Source: Betaproteobacteria bacterium UBA2592 (lineage in GTDB: Bacteria; Pseudomonadota; Gammaproteobacteria; Burkholderiales; Rhodocyclaceae). Taken from it: DNA of 64,000 nt. The stretch spans positions 15,434-79,433 of the forward strand of contig DDKS01000046.1 in assembly GCA_002340095.1 (NCBI GenBank), read 5' to 3'. How positions within the stretch are numbered: the stretch's first letter is position 1; each line of letters begins with the position of its first letter. Under the pieces are notes generated by a model. The model was not told the origin of the DNA and searched no databases. It worked only from the letters and a program-made list of their open reading frames with translations. Below, one piece after another: positions 41,313 to 49,957 of this stretch. The translations under genes were made by a program, and so were the position numbers.

Positions 41313-41469
41313 ACAACCCCCAGCCGGGGAGAGACACCCCGGTCGGGGCTCTCCTTTGCGCTGGGTTTTCGCTCAACGCCCCTCGACAGGGCCTTCCATA
41401 GCGCCTGGTCGCGGGCGTTACGGCAGGCCCTGTCAGGGGTACCTGTCAACCAGCACGAAGGAGAAAGCA
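41313..41469 (+). promoter_or_regulatory. Leader of the ribonucleotide reductase gene
   Basis: CCCCAGCCGGGG and CCCCGGTCGGGG stems at 41318-41348, then GGCGTTGAGCG-like and GGCCTTCC/GGCAGGCC elements and CCCTGTCAGGGG near 41428, ending at GAAGGAGAAAGCA. It has the GC stems of the leader family, but no TAGCTGG hairpin. Confidence 0.5.
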
Positions 41470-42370
41470 ATGAAGATGGAAAACCTGGGACTCGGCGCCC
41501 GACCGGCGCTGCAAGAAGTCTCTTACGAGCAACTCATGAAGAAGTACGGGCGGGGTGAATCCTCACCAGAAGAAATCCTGGATCGTGTAGCACGCGGGCT
41601 TGCCCGCAACGAATCCGATCCTGGAAAGTGGGCCGGCATCTTCCGGGATGCGCTGGAGTACTGCATCCTGGGTGGACGGATCAACGCGAGCGCCGGAGTG
41701 GACCACGTGCAGACCACGTGGATCAACTGCTTCGTGCAACCCATCGCTGATTCCGTCTTCGATCCGGTGGATGGTGTGCCGGGTATCATGGAGGCAGCAA
41801 GGCAGGCGGCGCAGACGATGCGCCTGGGCGGCGGGGTCGGATACGACTTCAGCCCCATCCGGCCGAAGGGGGCTTGGATCGCCAAGACCAGGTCCCTTGC
41901 TTCTGGTCCGATCTCGTACATGGAGATTTTCAACTCCATGTGCTCGACGGTGATCTCCGCCGGCGCCCGGCGTGGCGCCCAAATGGGCATCCTGCGCTGC
42001 GATCATCCGGACATCGAGGACTTCATCGTCGCCAAGCGCGTCGATGATCCGAACATGCCCTGGGACCGGCGCCCGTTCCGGAACTTCAACCTCTCGGTTG
42101 GGGTGACGGATGCGCTGATGCAGGCCGTCGAGGTCGATGGCGAGTTCGAGTTGGCCCATGTGGCCGAACCCGGACCTGACATCAAGGCCCAAGGAGCCTA
42201 TCAGCGTGAAGACGGGAAGTGGGTGTACCGCAAGGTTCGCGCCCGCGACCTCTACGACAAGATCATCCGTGCAACCTATGATCGCGCGGAGCCTGGGGTC
42301 GTTTTCCTGGATCGGATCAATCGGGATAACAACCTCCGGTATATCGAGACCATCGCAGCGACCAATCCGT
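41470..42370 (+). CDS. nrdJ: Class II ribonucleotide reductase, exon 1
   Basis: First 300 codons plus one base of a 955-residue adenosylcobalamin-dependent reductase, which makes deoxyribonucleotides with or without oxygen. Visible: an N-terminal ATP-cone-free start, NASAGVDHVQTTWINCFVQP with one redox Cys (residue 87), and RLGGGVGYDFSPIRPKGAWI with nearby GARRGAQMG typical of class II. Exon 1 ends after the first base of codon 301 (AATCCG-T). Without splicing, translation would run 15 codons into the intron and stop at 42415. Confidence 0.9.
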
Positions 42371-42626
42371 ATGCATGCGGCCTGCCGGCGGAATCCGGCA
42401 TGGAAAACCCGCTCTGATCGACTCGGAAGCCCAGGCGTGGGCGACGAGGGGCAAGCAGGCGAATGCTGTGCAGCCCGAACGACTGAGCGAGCGGGCGTCC
42501 ACCTTGGACGGTGCAACAGTCTGAGCTCCCGTATGACGCGACAAAAGAAGCGGGAGAGGAAACCCGAAGCGGTTTCCCGCCAGCTGTATGGCTGGTCGGT
42601 AGGCGAATGCCGAAAGTAACAGAATG
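42371..42626 (+). ncRNA. Group I self-splicing intron in nrdJ
   Basis: A 256-nt ORF-less intron. Removing it restores AATCCG-T|GT-GGGGAG, giving the active-site motif NPCGEQ. Pairings seen: P1, exon CCGT (42367-42370) with GCGG (42377-42380) and the standard U-G pair at the splice site; P2, TGCCGG/CCGGCA (42383-42388, 42395-42400); P3, CCCGCTC/GAGCGGG (42408-42414, 42489-42495); P7, GACTG/CAGTC (42481-42485, 42517-42521); P8, CGTCC/GGACG (42496-42510); P9, CTCCCG/CGGGAG (42526-42531, 42551-42556); P9.1, GGAAACC/GGTTTCC. The last base is G, as required. The order P3-P7-P3'-P8-P7' is diagnostic of group I. Confidence 0.92.
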
Positions 42627-44593
42627 GTGGGGAGCAGCCTCTGCCTCCCTATGGTTGCTGCGATCTCGGGCACGTGAATCTGACCAAGCTCGTGCGTGAG
42701 CCTTTCACGCCGAGGTCCTGGTTCGACTTCGACAAGCTCGCGGAAATAATTCCGGTACTCGTCCGCATGCTGGACAACGTGCTGGATCTAACCACATGGC
42801 CGCTGCCGGAACAGCAACGCGAGGCACAAGCCAAGCGGCGCGTCGGCATCGGTATCACGGGTCTCGGTGATGCGCTCATCATGCTGGGCCTGAAATACAG
42901 CTCGGTGGAAGGGCGTGAATTCGCGAGGCGAGTCATGGAGCGGATACGCGACGTGGCTTACCTGGCATCGGTGGAGTTAGCGAAAGAGCGCGGGGCATTC
43001 CCCGTGTTCGACGCCGAGAAGTACCTGGCGTCAGGATTTGCCAAGCGTTTGCCAAAGGCGATTCGCGAGGCGATCAAAGAGCACGGCATCCGCAATAGTC
43101 ACCTCTTGAGCTTGGCGCCCACCGGAACAGGGTCGCTCACATTCGGCAACAACTGCTCAAGCGGTTGTGAGCCGGTCTTCGATTTCGTCCAGATGCGCAA
43201 GATCAAGCAGGCGGATGGATCGGAGAAGGTTGAGGAAGGTCTGATGGACTACGCCTACCTCGTCTATCGCAAGATGGGCGGGGATGCGCAGCGTCTGCCG
43301 GATACCTTCGAGTCGGTGGCAACCCTCAAGGTTGCCGACCACCTGGAAATGCTCAAGGTGCTCGCGCCCTACGTCGATGCGGCGATCAGCAAGACGGTCA
43401 ACGTCCCGGCCGATTACGGCTTCGACGACTTCAAGGGCATCTACCTCGATGCCTGGAAGGGCGGGCTCAAGGGCATTACGACCTACCGACCGAACAGCGA
43501 GATCGGCTCCGTGCTGATCTCGTCGAGCGAGGCAAAGAAACAGGCGGAAGACCTGGATTCGACCGACCCGGACCGCAGGTTCAGGCTGACGAAGTTGCCG
43601 GAAACGGTGATGAAGAGCCTGCGCTGGCTGGACCGGCCGTACATGCCGGACGGCAATCCGTCCTACACCTACATGGTGGAGCTGCCGGGAGGCGGCTTCT
43701 CCGTGCAGATCGGTCACTTCCACAACACGGGGGTGCATCCGTTCGAGGTGTGGATCAATGGCTCGGAGGCTCCGAGAGGGCTGGGAGCCATTGCCAAGAC
43801 GCTGTCGGCCGATATGCGGGCCTTCGACAAAGGGTGGCTGCAACTGAAGCTGGACGCGTTGCTGAAATGCGACGGCGATCCGGTGGATGTGGCGACGCCG
43901 CCCACCGGAGAGGTCACACGCATGCGGTCTGTCGTGGCGGCGATGGCCAAGATCATCGGCTATCACGCTCACAAGATCGGCTGGCTTCCTGGGGACGACG
44001 GAGACCTGATGTCGGCCATGATGTTCCGCAAGGAACCGAAAACCGGTACAGGCGGCACTCTGTCGTGGACCGTGGATATCAAGAACCCGGCGACGGGCGA
44101 TGATTTTGCGATGTTCCTGAAAGAGCTGGAGATGCCCGATGGCACACGCCGGCCTTATTCGGTGTGGCTGGCGGGCGACTATCCGAAGACTCTGGATGGA
44201 CTCTGCAAGCTGCTGTCCATCGACATGCGGATCATCGATCCAGCCTGGATCGGCATGAAGCTGCGCAAGCTCACGAGCTACAAGGAACCGCAGGGGGATT
44301 TCCTCGCACGGGTGCCTGGTAGCGAGAAGCAAGCGAACTTCACATCCACGGCGGCCTACGTGGCGAGGCTGCTCATTCACCGCTATCACCAACTCGGCCT
44401 CCTGAATGAGGACGGGACGGTGGAGACCAAGAACTCCTTCCTGGGTTCCGAGGCGGGCGGGAGTGATGCGGCCGTCCGTGGCAGCCACGTCATCGCCGGG
44501 AAGAGGTGCCCTGAGTGTGGAGTCGATGCCGTCGTGAAATACAACGGCTGCGACAAATGCACGAATTGCGGGTACGTCGGCTCCTGCGGTTGA
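42627..44593 (+). CDS. nrdJ: Class II ribonucleotide reductase, exon 2
   Basis: Remaining 655 codons including the stop. It opens with the last two bases of codon 301, giving Cys301, the thiyl-radical residue in NPCGEQPLPPYGCCDLG; Cys312, eleven residues on, matches the second redox cysteine of class II enzymes. RVGIGITGLGDALIMLG and APTGTGSLTFGNNCSSGCEP follow. The C-terminal third holds a TSCPD-like region (GHFHNTGVHPFEVWINGSEAPR) and a final zinc ribbon CPECG...CDKCTNCGYVGSCG. A start at ATG/GTG near 42674, as a gene caller would give, is wrong. Confidence 0.9.
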
Positions 44594-44596
44594 TAT

Positions 44597-44825
44597 ACCC
44601 CCTGCGCCGCGAGGCGCGGGGGATTTTCAAAGGGGCGTCATGCGCTTCTTTGGAAATCCTCTGGGTTCCGTAATGGACGCAGGGATAAGCGGTAGCTGGC
44701 CGCGCTCGATGAGCGAAGCAGCACTCAATCAAGCGTTCGGCAAACCGGACGCTTTCAGAAACCCCGCCGGGGCGCTCGTTCCCGGCAGGGGACAAGTGCC
44801 CAGGCATCGCCGAATGGAGAGTGTT
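44597..44825 (+). ncRNA. Structured leader RNA, TAGCTGG type, copy 6
   Basis: CCCCCTGCGCC with GGCGCGGGGG (44599-44624) ends nrdJ; then TTTGGAAATCC stems; hairpin GCGG-TAGCTGG-CCGC at 44689-44703; GAAGCAGCACTC; CGTTCGGCAAACCGGACG stem; CCGCCGGGG/CCCGGCAGGGG stem, before the gene at 44826. Confidence 0.75.
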
Positions 44826-45017
44826 ATGGGCATTTTGTTTGACATGGTCGCCTTCTACAGGTGGCTAGAGCAAGCATCGGAGCGAGAGCTTCTTGCTCGC
44901 CGTGACGAGGCGCTCAATATGGAAGCGCGACTGAGCGATGAAGACCTCAAGCGAGAGCTTCGTCGGCTGGTGCGGATGATCGAAGAGGAACTTGTGGCTC
45001 GAAAGTTTCGAGTCTGA
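44826..45017 (+). CDS. Small helical protein, unknown
   Basis: A 63-residue protein (MGILFDMVAFYRWLEQASER...) that is almost all helix with alternating Glu, Arg and Leu. A GGAGAG precedes the ATG. It has a full TAGCTGG-type leader despite its size, so it is likely to matter to the element. It overlaps the convergent gene by 71 bases. Confidence 0.55.
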   Translation: MGILFDMVAFYRWLEQASERELLARRDEALNMEARLSDEDLKRELRRLVRMIEEELVARKFRV

Positions 45018-45300
45018 AGTCATTGCGCCGTCCTCTTGCCAGGATGTCGGAAGCATTACCGCTTCCGCTGAAGACGGCAAGCAGGGCGGCGGCCTCATAG
45101 TTCGTCTTGGCCTTGTGTTCGACTCTCATCAACGCAAGGTCGAAGGCTTCCGCTCGCGACAGTTGGAAAGACTCACAGAGTTGGTCGAACTCGTCGTGAT
45201 CGAAGACCCACGGCTGGCTGAACAGGAGATGCTTCTTGCGCTCCAGTTCGGCCTTGCCGCCCTCGATGACCGTGAAAGCCTTGGCGCATGACTTGCTCAT
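44947..45300 (-). CDS. Hypothetical protein
   Basis: A 117-residue protein, MSKSCAKAFTVIEGGKAELE at the start and FDHDEFDQLCESFQLSRAEAFDLALM in the middle. No recognised domain. One of the few leftward genes in this block, convergent and overlapping with the 63-residue gene. Codon use fits coding on this strand, but confidence is moderate. Confidence 0.45.
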   Translation of the reverse strand: MSKSCAKAFTVIEGGKAELERKKHLLFSQPWVFDHDEFDQLCESFQLSRAEAFDLALMRVEHKAKTNYEAAALLAVFSGSGNASDILARGRRNDFRLETFEPQVPLRSSAPADEALA

Positions 45301-45327
45301 GCGCCCAGTCTAGCACGGTCGATTTTC

Positions 45328-45399
45328 AACCCCAAGCGGGGACGCCCTCCGTCCCCGAAGGGGCGTGGTGTCTCCGCCTTTTGTTTCAAGGAGACCACC
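45328..45399 (+). promoter_or_regulatory. Leader of ardC-like gene with ribosome-site stem
   Basis: CCCC-AAG-CGGGG and GTCCCCGAAGGGG stems are followed by GGTGTCTCC (45367-45375), which can pair with GGAGACC (45390-45396), the ribosome site itself, in front of ATG 45400. Pairing is almost complete over nine bases. Confidence 0.65.
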
Positions 45400-46275
45400 A
45401 TGCCACAACAAAAGCGTGAACGCCCAGATTGGGGGAAGCTGTTTCAGTCCATCCTCACCGAACCTGGGAAGCTCGGTGAGTATTACAACCTCTTCCATCG
45501 TTACAGTCTGGGGAACCAGGCTTTGGCGATGTTTGAGATGACGCTGCGGGGTATTCCCATCGGACCCATCTCTAGCTTCAACGGATGGAAGAAGTTAGGA
45601 CGAAAGGTCAAGAAGGGCGAAAAAGCCATCGCCCTTTGGATGCCCGTCGTCAAGAAGGAGACCATCCAGAAGGATGACGGGACGGAAGAGGAGGTGACCA
45701 AGCGGTTCTTCATCATGAAGAACAACTGGTTCGCCCTTGCACAGACCGAGCCGACCGATCCGGAAAACCCCGGCACCGTGTCTACTCCGGAAACCCCGGA
45801 GTGGGATCGGAGGATGGCCCTGGAAAACCTTGGAATCACCGAAGTGCCGTTCGACCATGTCGACGGCAATTGCCAAGGTTTTGCTCGGCCAAACAAAGGC
45901 GAGATTGCCATCAACCCGCTGGCGGCGCTGCCGTGGAAGACCACCTTCCACGAACTGGCGCACTGCTTGCTGCACAGCAAGCAGGCAGAGTCCGCTTTCA
46001 TCGACGATGGCGTCGTCGACATCACCATTGAGGAAGCGGAGGCGGAGTCCGTGGCTTTCCTCTGCTGCGCGACCCTGGGATTGCCCGGTCTCGAAGAAGC
46101 CCGAGGCTACGTCCAGGCATGGCTGGGCTCGTCGGCAAAAGCCGAAGAGTTCGCCAAGAAGAGCGCGGCCAGGGTGTTCTCTGCGGCGGACAAGATCCTC
46201 AAGGCTGGTACAGGTGTCGCCAAAGAGGAGAGAGGGACTGAAGCCAACGCCTGCACAACGGGAGAATCGGCATGA
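45400..46275 (+). CDS. ArdC-like antirestriction protein with zincin motif
   Basis: A 291-residue protein with an N-terminal ArdC ssDNA-binding domain (YNLFHRYSLGNQALAMFEM, GWKKLGRKVKKGEKAIALW) and a C-terminal metallopeptidase-like domain with HELAHC near residue 184 plus a distant EAEAESVAF, as in ArdC and ImmA/IrrE proteins. ArdC protects incoming DNA from restriction after conjugation. The start follows the GGAGACC ribosome site. Overlaps the next ATG by four bases. Confidence 0.88.
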   Translation: MPQQKRERPDWGKLFQSILTEPGKLGEYYNLFHRYSLGNQALAMFEMTLRGIPIGPISSFNGWKKLGRKVKKGEKAIALWMPVVKKETIQKDDGTEEEVTKRFFIMKNNWFALAQTEPTDPENPGTVSTPETPEWDRRMALENLGITEVPFDHVDGNCQGFARPNKGEIAINPLAALPWKTTFHELAHCLLHSKQAESAFIDDGVVDITIEEAEAESVAFLCCATLGLPGLEEARGYVQAWLGSSAKAEEFAKKSAARVFSAADKILKAGTGVAKEERGTEANACTTGESA

Positions 46276-46457
46276 ACAAACGCAAACTGCTGTTCTCTAC
46301 CTTCGAGCGCGATGGGCTGACTTACGTCAATCCGTTGCCGGCGTGCCATTCGGCCTGCATGTGGCGGGATGTTCTGGCGAAGATGGGTCGCTGCATCGAC
46401 CGAATCTTGTGCTTGCGGCAAAGGGGGCTCCATGGACAAATTCCTGGTTCCCGCTGA
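46272..46457 (+). CDS. Small hypothetical protein
   Basis: A 61-residue protein (MNKRKLLFSTFERDGLTYVN...) whose start overlaps the ardC-like stop (ATGA) and whose end overlaps the next gene by 26 bases. The N-terminal half looks like one small domain; the last 15 residues are basic. Real but unassigned. Confidence 0.45.
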   Translation: MNKRKLLFSTFERDGLTYVNPLPACHSACMWRDVLAKMGRCIDRILCLRQRGLHGQIPGSR

Positions 46458-47088
46458 GCGCTGGCAGCAGATCGCATCAGCCAACTCCTGTCACCTTGCG
46501 GTCGAACAGAAAGCCAGTAGGCCTGTTTCTGTTCGGACGGCGGAGTATGGGGGCTTTCTCTATACGGCCTTTGGAGCCCTCCACGGACCCTTCGGGGAGG
46601 CCAGGAAACCCTACGTGGACGCCTACCGGCTGTTGCCGGCATCGATGTACACGGGGGAAACCACGCTTGCGTACCACGACGAGGAAGCCATCCGGGCTGG
46701 ACAGCGCGACCGTGGAGACCATTCTGGCCTGATCGTTTCCGTGAAAGGCAAGCTGATGGTGTGCGCGGAACGGGTGCGATTCCTCATGGATCTGCCCGGA
46801 ACTCGCCCACTGTCGCTGGCCGAGGCCACGGCCTACGACGAGGGCGAGCGGATGATAGGCTGGCGTGCGCTCTGGTACGGCGGCAAAGAGCCGGAATGGT
46901 TCTCTCTGCGGGGCCATCCGGTCGCAGTATATCGGGGACACAAGACCCTCGACGATGACCGAGCCGTGCTGCTCTGGAAGCACGACGGAGCAATACATGA
47001 ACTCGGAATCGACGACGATGTGCTCCTCGACGGAGTCGATCGAGAGCGAGTGCCGGTGGCAAGTAATGTCCAGTTGGCGCTCTTCTGA
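46432..47088 (+). CDS. Hypothetical protein
   Basis: A 218-residue soluble protein, MDKFLVPAERWQQIASAN, with YGGFLYTAFGALHGPFGEA and a C-terminal alpha/beta part (GIDDDVLLDGVDRERVPVAS). Not in a family I know. It belongs to the ardC-like operon by overlap. A terminator follows at 47101. Confidence 0.55.
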   Translation: MDKFLVPAERWQQIASANSCHLAVEQKASRPVSVRTAEYGGFLYTAFGALHGPFGEARKPYVDAYRLLPASMYTGETTLAYHDEEAIRAGQRDRGDHSGLIVSVKGKLMVCAERVRFLMDLPGTRPLSLAEATAYDEGERMIGWRALWYGGKEPEWFSLRGHPVAVYRGHKTLDDDRAVLLWKHDGAIHELGIDDDVLLDGVDRERVPVASNVQLALF

Positions 47089-47100
47089 TCAACCCTGAAA

Positions 47101-47150
47101 CCCGGGAGCGGTCGTCCATGATGGACGGCCGTTTCCGGGATGTTTTCTGC
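47101..47150 (+). terminator. Terminator of the ardC-like operon
   Basis: CCCGGGA (47101-47107) pairs with TTCCGGG (47133-47139), enclosing GGTCGTCCATGATGGACGGCC, followed by TGTTTTCTG. Confidence 0.7.
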
Positions 47151-47175
47151 TTAACAAAACGAGGATTTTTGGTAT

Positions 47176-47378
47176 GCTTACCTTGGCGTGTCAGTAGCAC
47201 GCCAAGGTAAGCAGAATTCCAGCCGCTGGATATTCCGGCGACTCGATCCTCCTAGCTGGGGAGGCGAAAGAAACAGCATCCAAGGCGATCAGGAAAATCT
47301 TGGTCGCGTCAATTTTCCCCACCGGGGCATCATGCCCCGAGTGGGGGCTGGTGCCCCTTTTTCATTCAAGGAGGCACC
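47176..47378 (+). ncRNA. Structured leader RNA of radC, TAGCTGG type, copy 7
   Basis: Opens with a perfect 15-pair stem (47176-47190 with 47198-47212, loop TCAGTAG). Then stem CGGCG/CCGG, hairpin CCTCC-TAGCTGG-GGAGG at 47248-47264, GAAAGAAACAGCATCC, a variable stem, CCCCACCGGGGC/GCCCCGAGTGGGGG, and GGTGCC (47350-47355), which pairs with GGCACC (47373-47378) right at the radC ATG. The gene context and layout fit the radC RNA motif. Confidence 0.82.
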
Positions 47379-47972
47379 ATGAAAGACCTTTCAAATGCTG
47401 ACCTACTGGCCGTACTGGTGGGCAGCGCATCGGCCAAGGCACTGGCAGCCAAACCGCTCGCCGAGTTGTTCGGATTTTCGAAGCCGAGGCAGATGCAGTT
47501 GTGCGAGGAGTCGGCGGCTTACACCGTCCATCCGGCTCTCGCTGCAGCGAAGGAGCTTTTCGTTCGCTGTATCCGGGAACGCATGGAGGGTGAAGACCTA
47601 TGCTTCTCTTCTCCGGAAACCGTCAAGACGTTTCTGTGCTCGAAAATCGGGCATCTGGAACATGAGTCGTTCTGGTGTCTGTGGCTCGATGCACAGAACC
47701 GTCTCATCGACGCAGGCGAGCTTTTCCGCGGCACGCTGACCCAAACCAGTGTCTATCCACGGGAGGTCGTGAAGAAGGCTCTTGCCGTCAACGCGGCGGC
47801 AGCGATCTTCGCTCACAATCATCCGTCCGGATCGCCGGAACCATCGAGAGCCGATGAGGTGATGACGAACACTCTCAAGTCTGCTCTTGCTTTGGTGGAT
47901 GTCAGAGTGCTGGATCATTTCGTTGTCGCCGGCAAGCAGGCCACGTCGTTCGCAGCGAGAGGGCTGCTGTGA
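47379..47972 (+). CDS. radC: RadC/JAB-domain protein
   Basis: A 197-residue member of the RadC MPN+ family. The metal motif [14 protein letters not shown] starts near residue 146, with an upstream Glu in [21 protein letters not shown]. The N-terminal helix-hairpin-helix seen in chromosomal RadC is reduced. Such proteins are common on mobile elements next to antirestriction genes, and the family is not proven to repair DNA. It gives its name to the leader motif found here. Confidence 0.9.
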   Translation: MKDLSNADLLAVLVGSASAKALAAKPLAELFGFSKPRQMQLCEESAAYTVHPALAAAKELFVRCIRERMEGEDLCFSSPETVKTFLCSKIGHLEHESFWCLWLDAQNRLIDAGELFRGTLTQTSVYPREVVKKALAVNAAAAIFAHNHPSGSPEPSRADEVMTNTLKSALALVDVRVLDHFVVAGKQATSFAARGLL

Positions 47973-48244
47973 TGGGCGAGTTCAAACCCTTCCGGCAGGA
48001 ACTGACCCTGATCGTGGATATCGATGAGCGGGGCTGGTTCAAGGCCCACGTCGAGAACCAGAACGGCAAGACGATCTTCGAGTTCTCGAACGAGGACGAG
48101 GAGACCGGCTGGCCGAGCGAAGATGGGCTGTGGCTCATCGAAGACGGTTTCATGCGGCACGGGCGCGATACCGACGGGCTTCTGAGTTATCTGAAGTCTG
48201 CCGGGCTCGCAAAACCTGGCGCCGTCATGCGAGTGGAGGGGTGA
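47972..48244 (+). CDS. Small hypothetical protein
   Basis: A 90-residue acidic protein, [20 protein letters not shown], with a two-strand start and EFSNEDEETGWPSEDGLW in the centre. Starts on the radC stop (TGATG), with an alternative GTG one codon earlier. Function unknown. Confidence 0.5.
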   Translation: MGEFKPFRQELTLIVDIDERGWFKAHVENQNGKTIFEFSNEDEETGWPSEDGLWLIEDGFMRHGRDTDGLLSYLKSAGLAKPGAVMRVEG

Positions 48245-48247
48245 CCG

Positions 48248-48391
48248 ATGATCGGCCATTATCTCTACGCAAGAGGCACCAAGGCCGAATGCATGCGGCT
48301 CGGCGAAGAGCTCGAACGCACGCAAGGGCTTAGATCATGGACGGTAGCGCCATTGGATGCCGGCAGAGGCATCTGGGGGCTGTTCGTCTGA
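48248..48391 (+). CDS. Small hypothetical protein (47 residues)
   Basis: MIGHYLYARGTKAECMRLGE, ending APLDAGRGIWGLFV. It follows the 90-residue gene by three bases and overlaps no other frame of merit. A GTGAC spacing and shared strand suggest the same operon. It is too short for gene callers with higher cut-offs. Confidence 0.4.
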   Translation: MIGHYLYARGTKAECMRLGEELERTQGLRSWTVAPLDAGRGIWGLFV

Positions 48392-48394
48392 TGC

Positions 48395-48565
48395 ATGTCG
48401 TGGAGTTTCTATGGCGATAATGACCCGGCCTTTGGTGGGAATGCCGACGACCGACCGTTGGGCGTCAATGGCCTGATCCTCGAACGCGGTTCAAGCGTCC
48501 CGCGTGCCGAGTTCAAGACCATCGAAGAAGCCCACGAAGTGGCCAAGGCCATCAAGAACCGGTGA
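48395..48565 (+). pseudogene. Small gene cut near its 3' end by an IS3 element
   Basis: The frame MSWSFYGDNDPAFGGNADDR ends AIKNR and then meets a TGA contributed by the first bases of the insertion sequence. Joining across the element (one copy of the CCGG duplication) restores thirteen more codons, RPGSILGVLPWWR, with a stop at 49933-49935. The original protein was 69 residues; the present one is 56. It may still be functional. Confidence 0.6.
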
Positions 48566-48612
48566 ATCGCCCCGGGTTTTGAGGAGGCTCTAATCTTTGA
48601 GAAGATAGGGCC

Positions 48613-48945
48613 ATGATGAGTAAGAAGAACACCCCGAAGTATTCCCCCGAAGTCCGTGAACGAGCCGTTCGCATGGTGCAGGAGCACCGTGGCGAGTATC
48701 CCTCGCTGTGGGCGGCCATCGAATCGATTGCCCCGAAGATCGGCTGCGCTGCCCAGACGTTGCATGGCTGGGTGCGCAAGCACGAGATCGACACCGGCAC
48801 GCGCGATGGCGTCACCAGCGACGAACGTGAACGCCTCAAGGCCCTGGAACGCGAGAACAAGGAACTGCGCCGCGCCAACGAGATTCTGAAGCTGGCGAGC
48901 GCGTTTTTCGCGCAGGCGGAGCTCGACCGCCGACTCAAGTCCTGA
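48613..48945 (+). CDS. IS3-family transposase OrfA
   Basis: A 110-residue DNA-binding subunit with a helix-turn-helix ([39 protein letters not shown]) and a leucine-zipper-like helix ([20 protein letters not shown]). The typical ending [10 protein letters not shown] is followed by LKS and stop. OrfA normally acts with the OrfAB fusion made by frameshifting. Confidence 0.93.
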   Translation: MMSKKNTPKYSPEVRERAVRMVQEHRGEYPSLWAAIESIAPKIGCAAQTLHGWVRKHEIDTGTRDGVTSDERERLKALERENKELRRANEILKLASAFFAQAELDRRLKS

Positions 48946-49850
48946 ACGACTTCATCGACCGGCACCGGGATGCCTACGGGGTCGAGCCGATCTGCAAGGT
49001 CTTGCGGATTGCCCCGTCCGGGTATTGGCGCCATGTCGCCCAGCAGCGCGACCCCAGCCTGCTTTGTGCGCGTGCCCAGCGTGATGCCGTGTTGATACCC
49101 GAAATCCAGCGGGTATGGCACGCCAACCTGCAGGTCTATGGCGCCGACAAGGTTTGGCGCCAGCTGAACCGCGAAGGCATCCAGGTAGCCCGCTGCACGG
49201 TCGAGCGCCTGATGAAGCGTCTGGGGCTTGAAGGCGCGCGGCGCGGCAAGGTTGTGCGTACCACGATTCCCGACCACGCTGCCCCATGCCCGCTGGATCG
49301 GGTCAACCGGCAATTCAAGGCGGATCGCCCGAATCAGCTGTGGGTATCGGACTTCACCTACGTTTCGACTTGGCAGGGCTGGCTGTATGTGGCGTTCGTG
49401 ATCGATGTGTTCGCGCGCCGGATTGTGGGCTGGCGGGTCAGCACGTCCATGCGCACGGACTTTGTGCTGGATGCGCTGGAGCAGGCCCTGTACGACCGGC
49501 AACCGGAGCGCTCGGATGCCTTGGTACATCATTCCGACCGAGGATCGCAGTATGTCTCGATCCGCTACACGGAACGCCTGGCTGAAGCCGGAATCGAGCC
49601 CTCGGTGGGTAGTCGTGGCGACAGCTACGACAACGCCCTGGCCGAGACCATCAACGGCTTGTACAAGGCGGAACTGATTCACCGTCGAGCACCTTGGAAG
49701 ACCCGGGAGGCGGTCGAACTCGCCACCCTGGAATGGGTGGCCTGGTTCAATAACCACCGGCTGCTGGAATCCATCGGCTATATCCCTCCGGCTGAGGCTG
49801 AGGCAAACTACTACCGTCGGCTTGCTGACAACACCGTGGATGCAACTTAA
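48939..49850 (+). CDS. IS3-family transposase OrfB (frameshift product)
   Basis: About 303 residues in the -1 frame relative to OrfA, reading [20 protein letters not shown] after the shift near 48937. An HTH_21 segment is followed by the rve integrase core with the DDE triad: [20 protein letters not shown] and the Glu in [13 protein letters not shown]. No good start codon exists before residue 20, so a programmed -1 shift is expected. The frame is intact to its TAA. Confidence 0.92.
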   Translation, partial: VLNDFIDRHRDAYGVEPICKVLRIAPSGYWRHVAQQRDPSLLCARAQRDAVLIPEIQRVWHANLQVYGADKVWRQLNREGIQVARCTVERLMKRLGLEGARRGKVVRTTIPDHAAPCPLDRVNRQFKADRPNQLWVSDFTYVSTWQGWLYVAFVIDVFARRIVGWRVSTSMRTDFVLDALEQALYDRQPERSDALVHHSDRGSQYVSIRYTERLAEAGIEPSVGSRGDSYDNALAETINGLYKAELIHRRAPWKTREAVELATLEWVAWFNNHRLLESIGYIPPAEAEANYYRRLADNTVDAT

Positions 49851-49957
49851 CTTAAACCAAACTGCCTCCACAGAACCCGGGGCGATTCACCGGAGACCCG
49901 GCTCCATCCTCGGCGTTCTGCCGTGGTGGCGCTGAGTCCCGATAGCAAACCATTCAC

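Larger units (their letters stand above)
48563..49889 (+). mobile_element. IS3-family insertion sequence, complete
   Basis: A 1327-bp element bounded by inverted repeats starting TGAATCGCCCCGGGTT (left) and ending with its complement at 49889; 24 of the first 26 bases agree. It begins TG and ends CA and is flanked by a direct CCGG (48559-48562 and 49890-49893), the target duplication. It carries orfA and a -1 shifted orfB, as in IS3 elements. Both frames are intact. Confidence 0.92.

Noticed and set aside
41356..44593. nrdJ read as a frameshifted pseudogene or two separate genes
   Set aside because: Excising 256 bases restores the frame and the invariant motif exactly, and group I pairings are present, which a frameshift would not give. 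An intein is excluded because the insert has stops.
48552..49871. 439-residue leftward frame across the IS
   Set aside because: Antisense of OrfA and OrfB.
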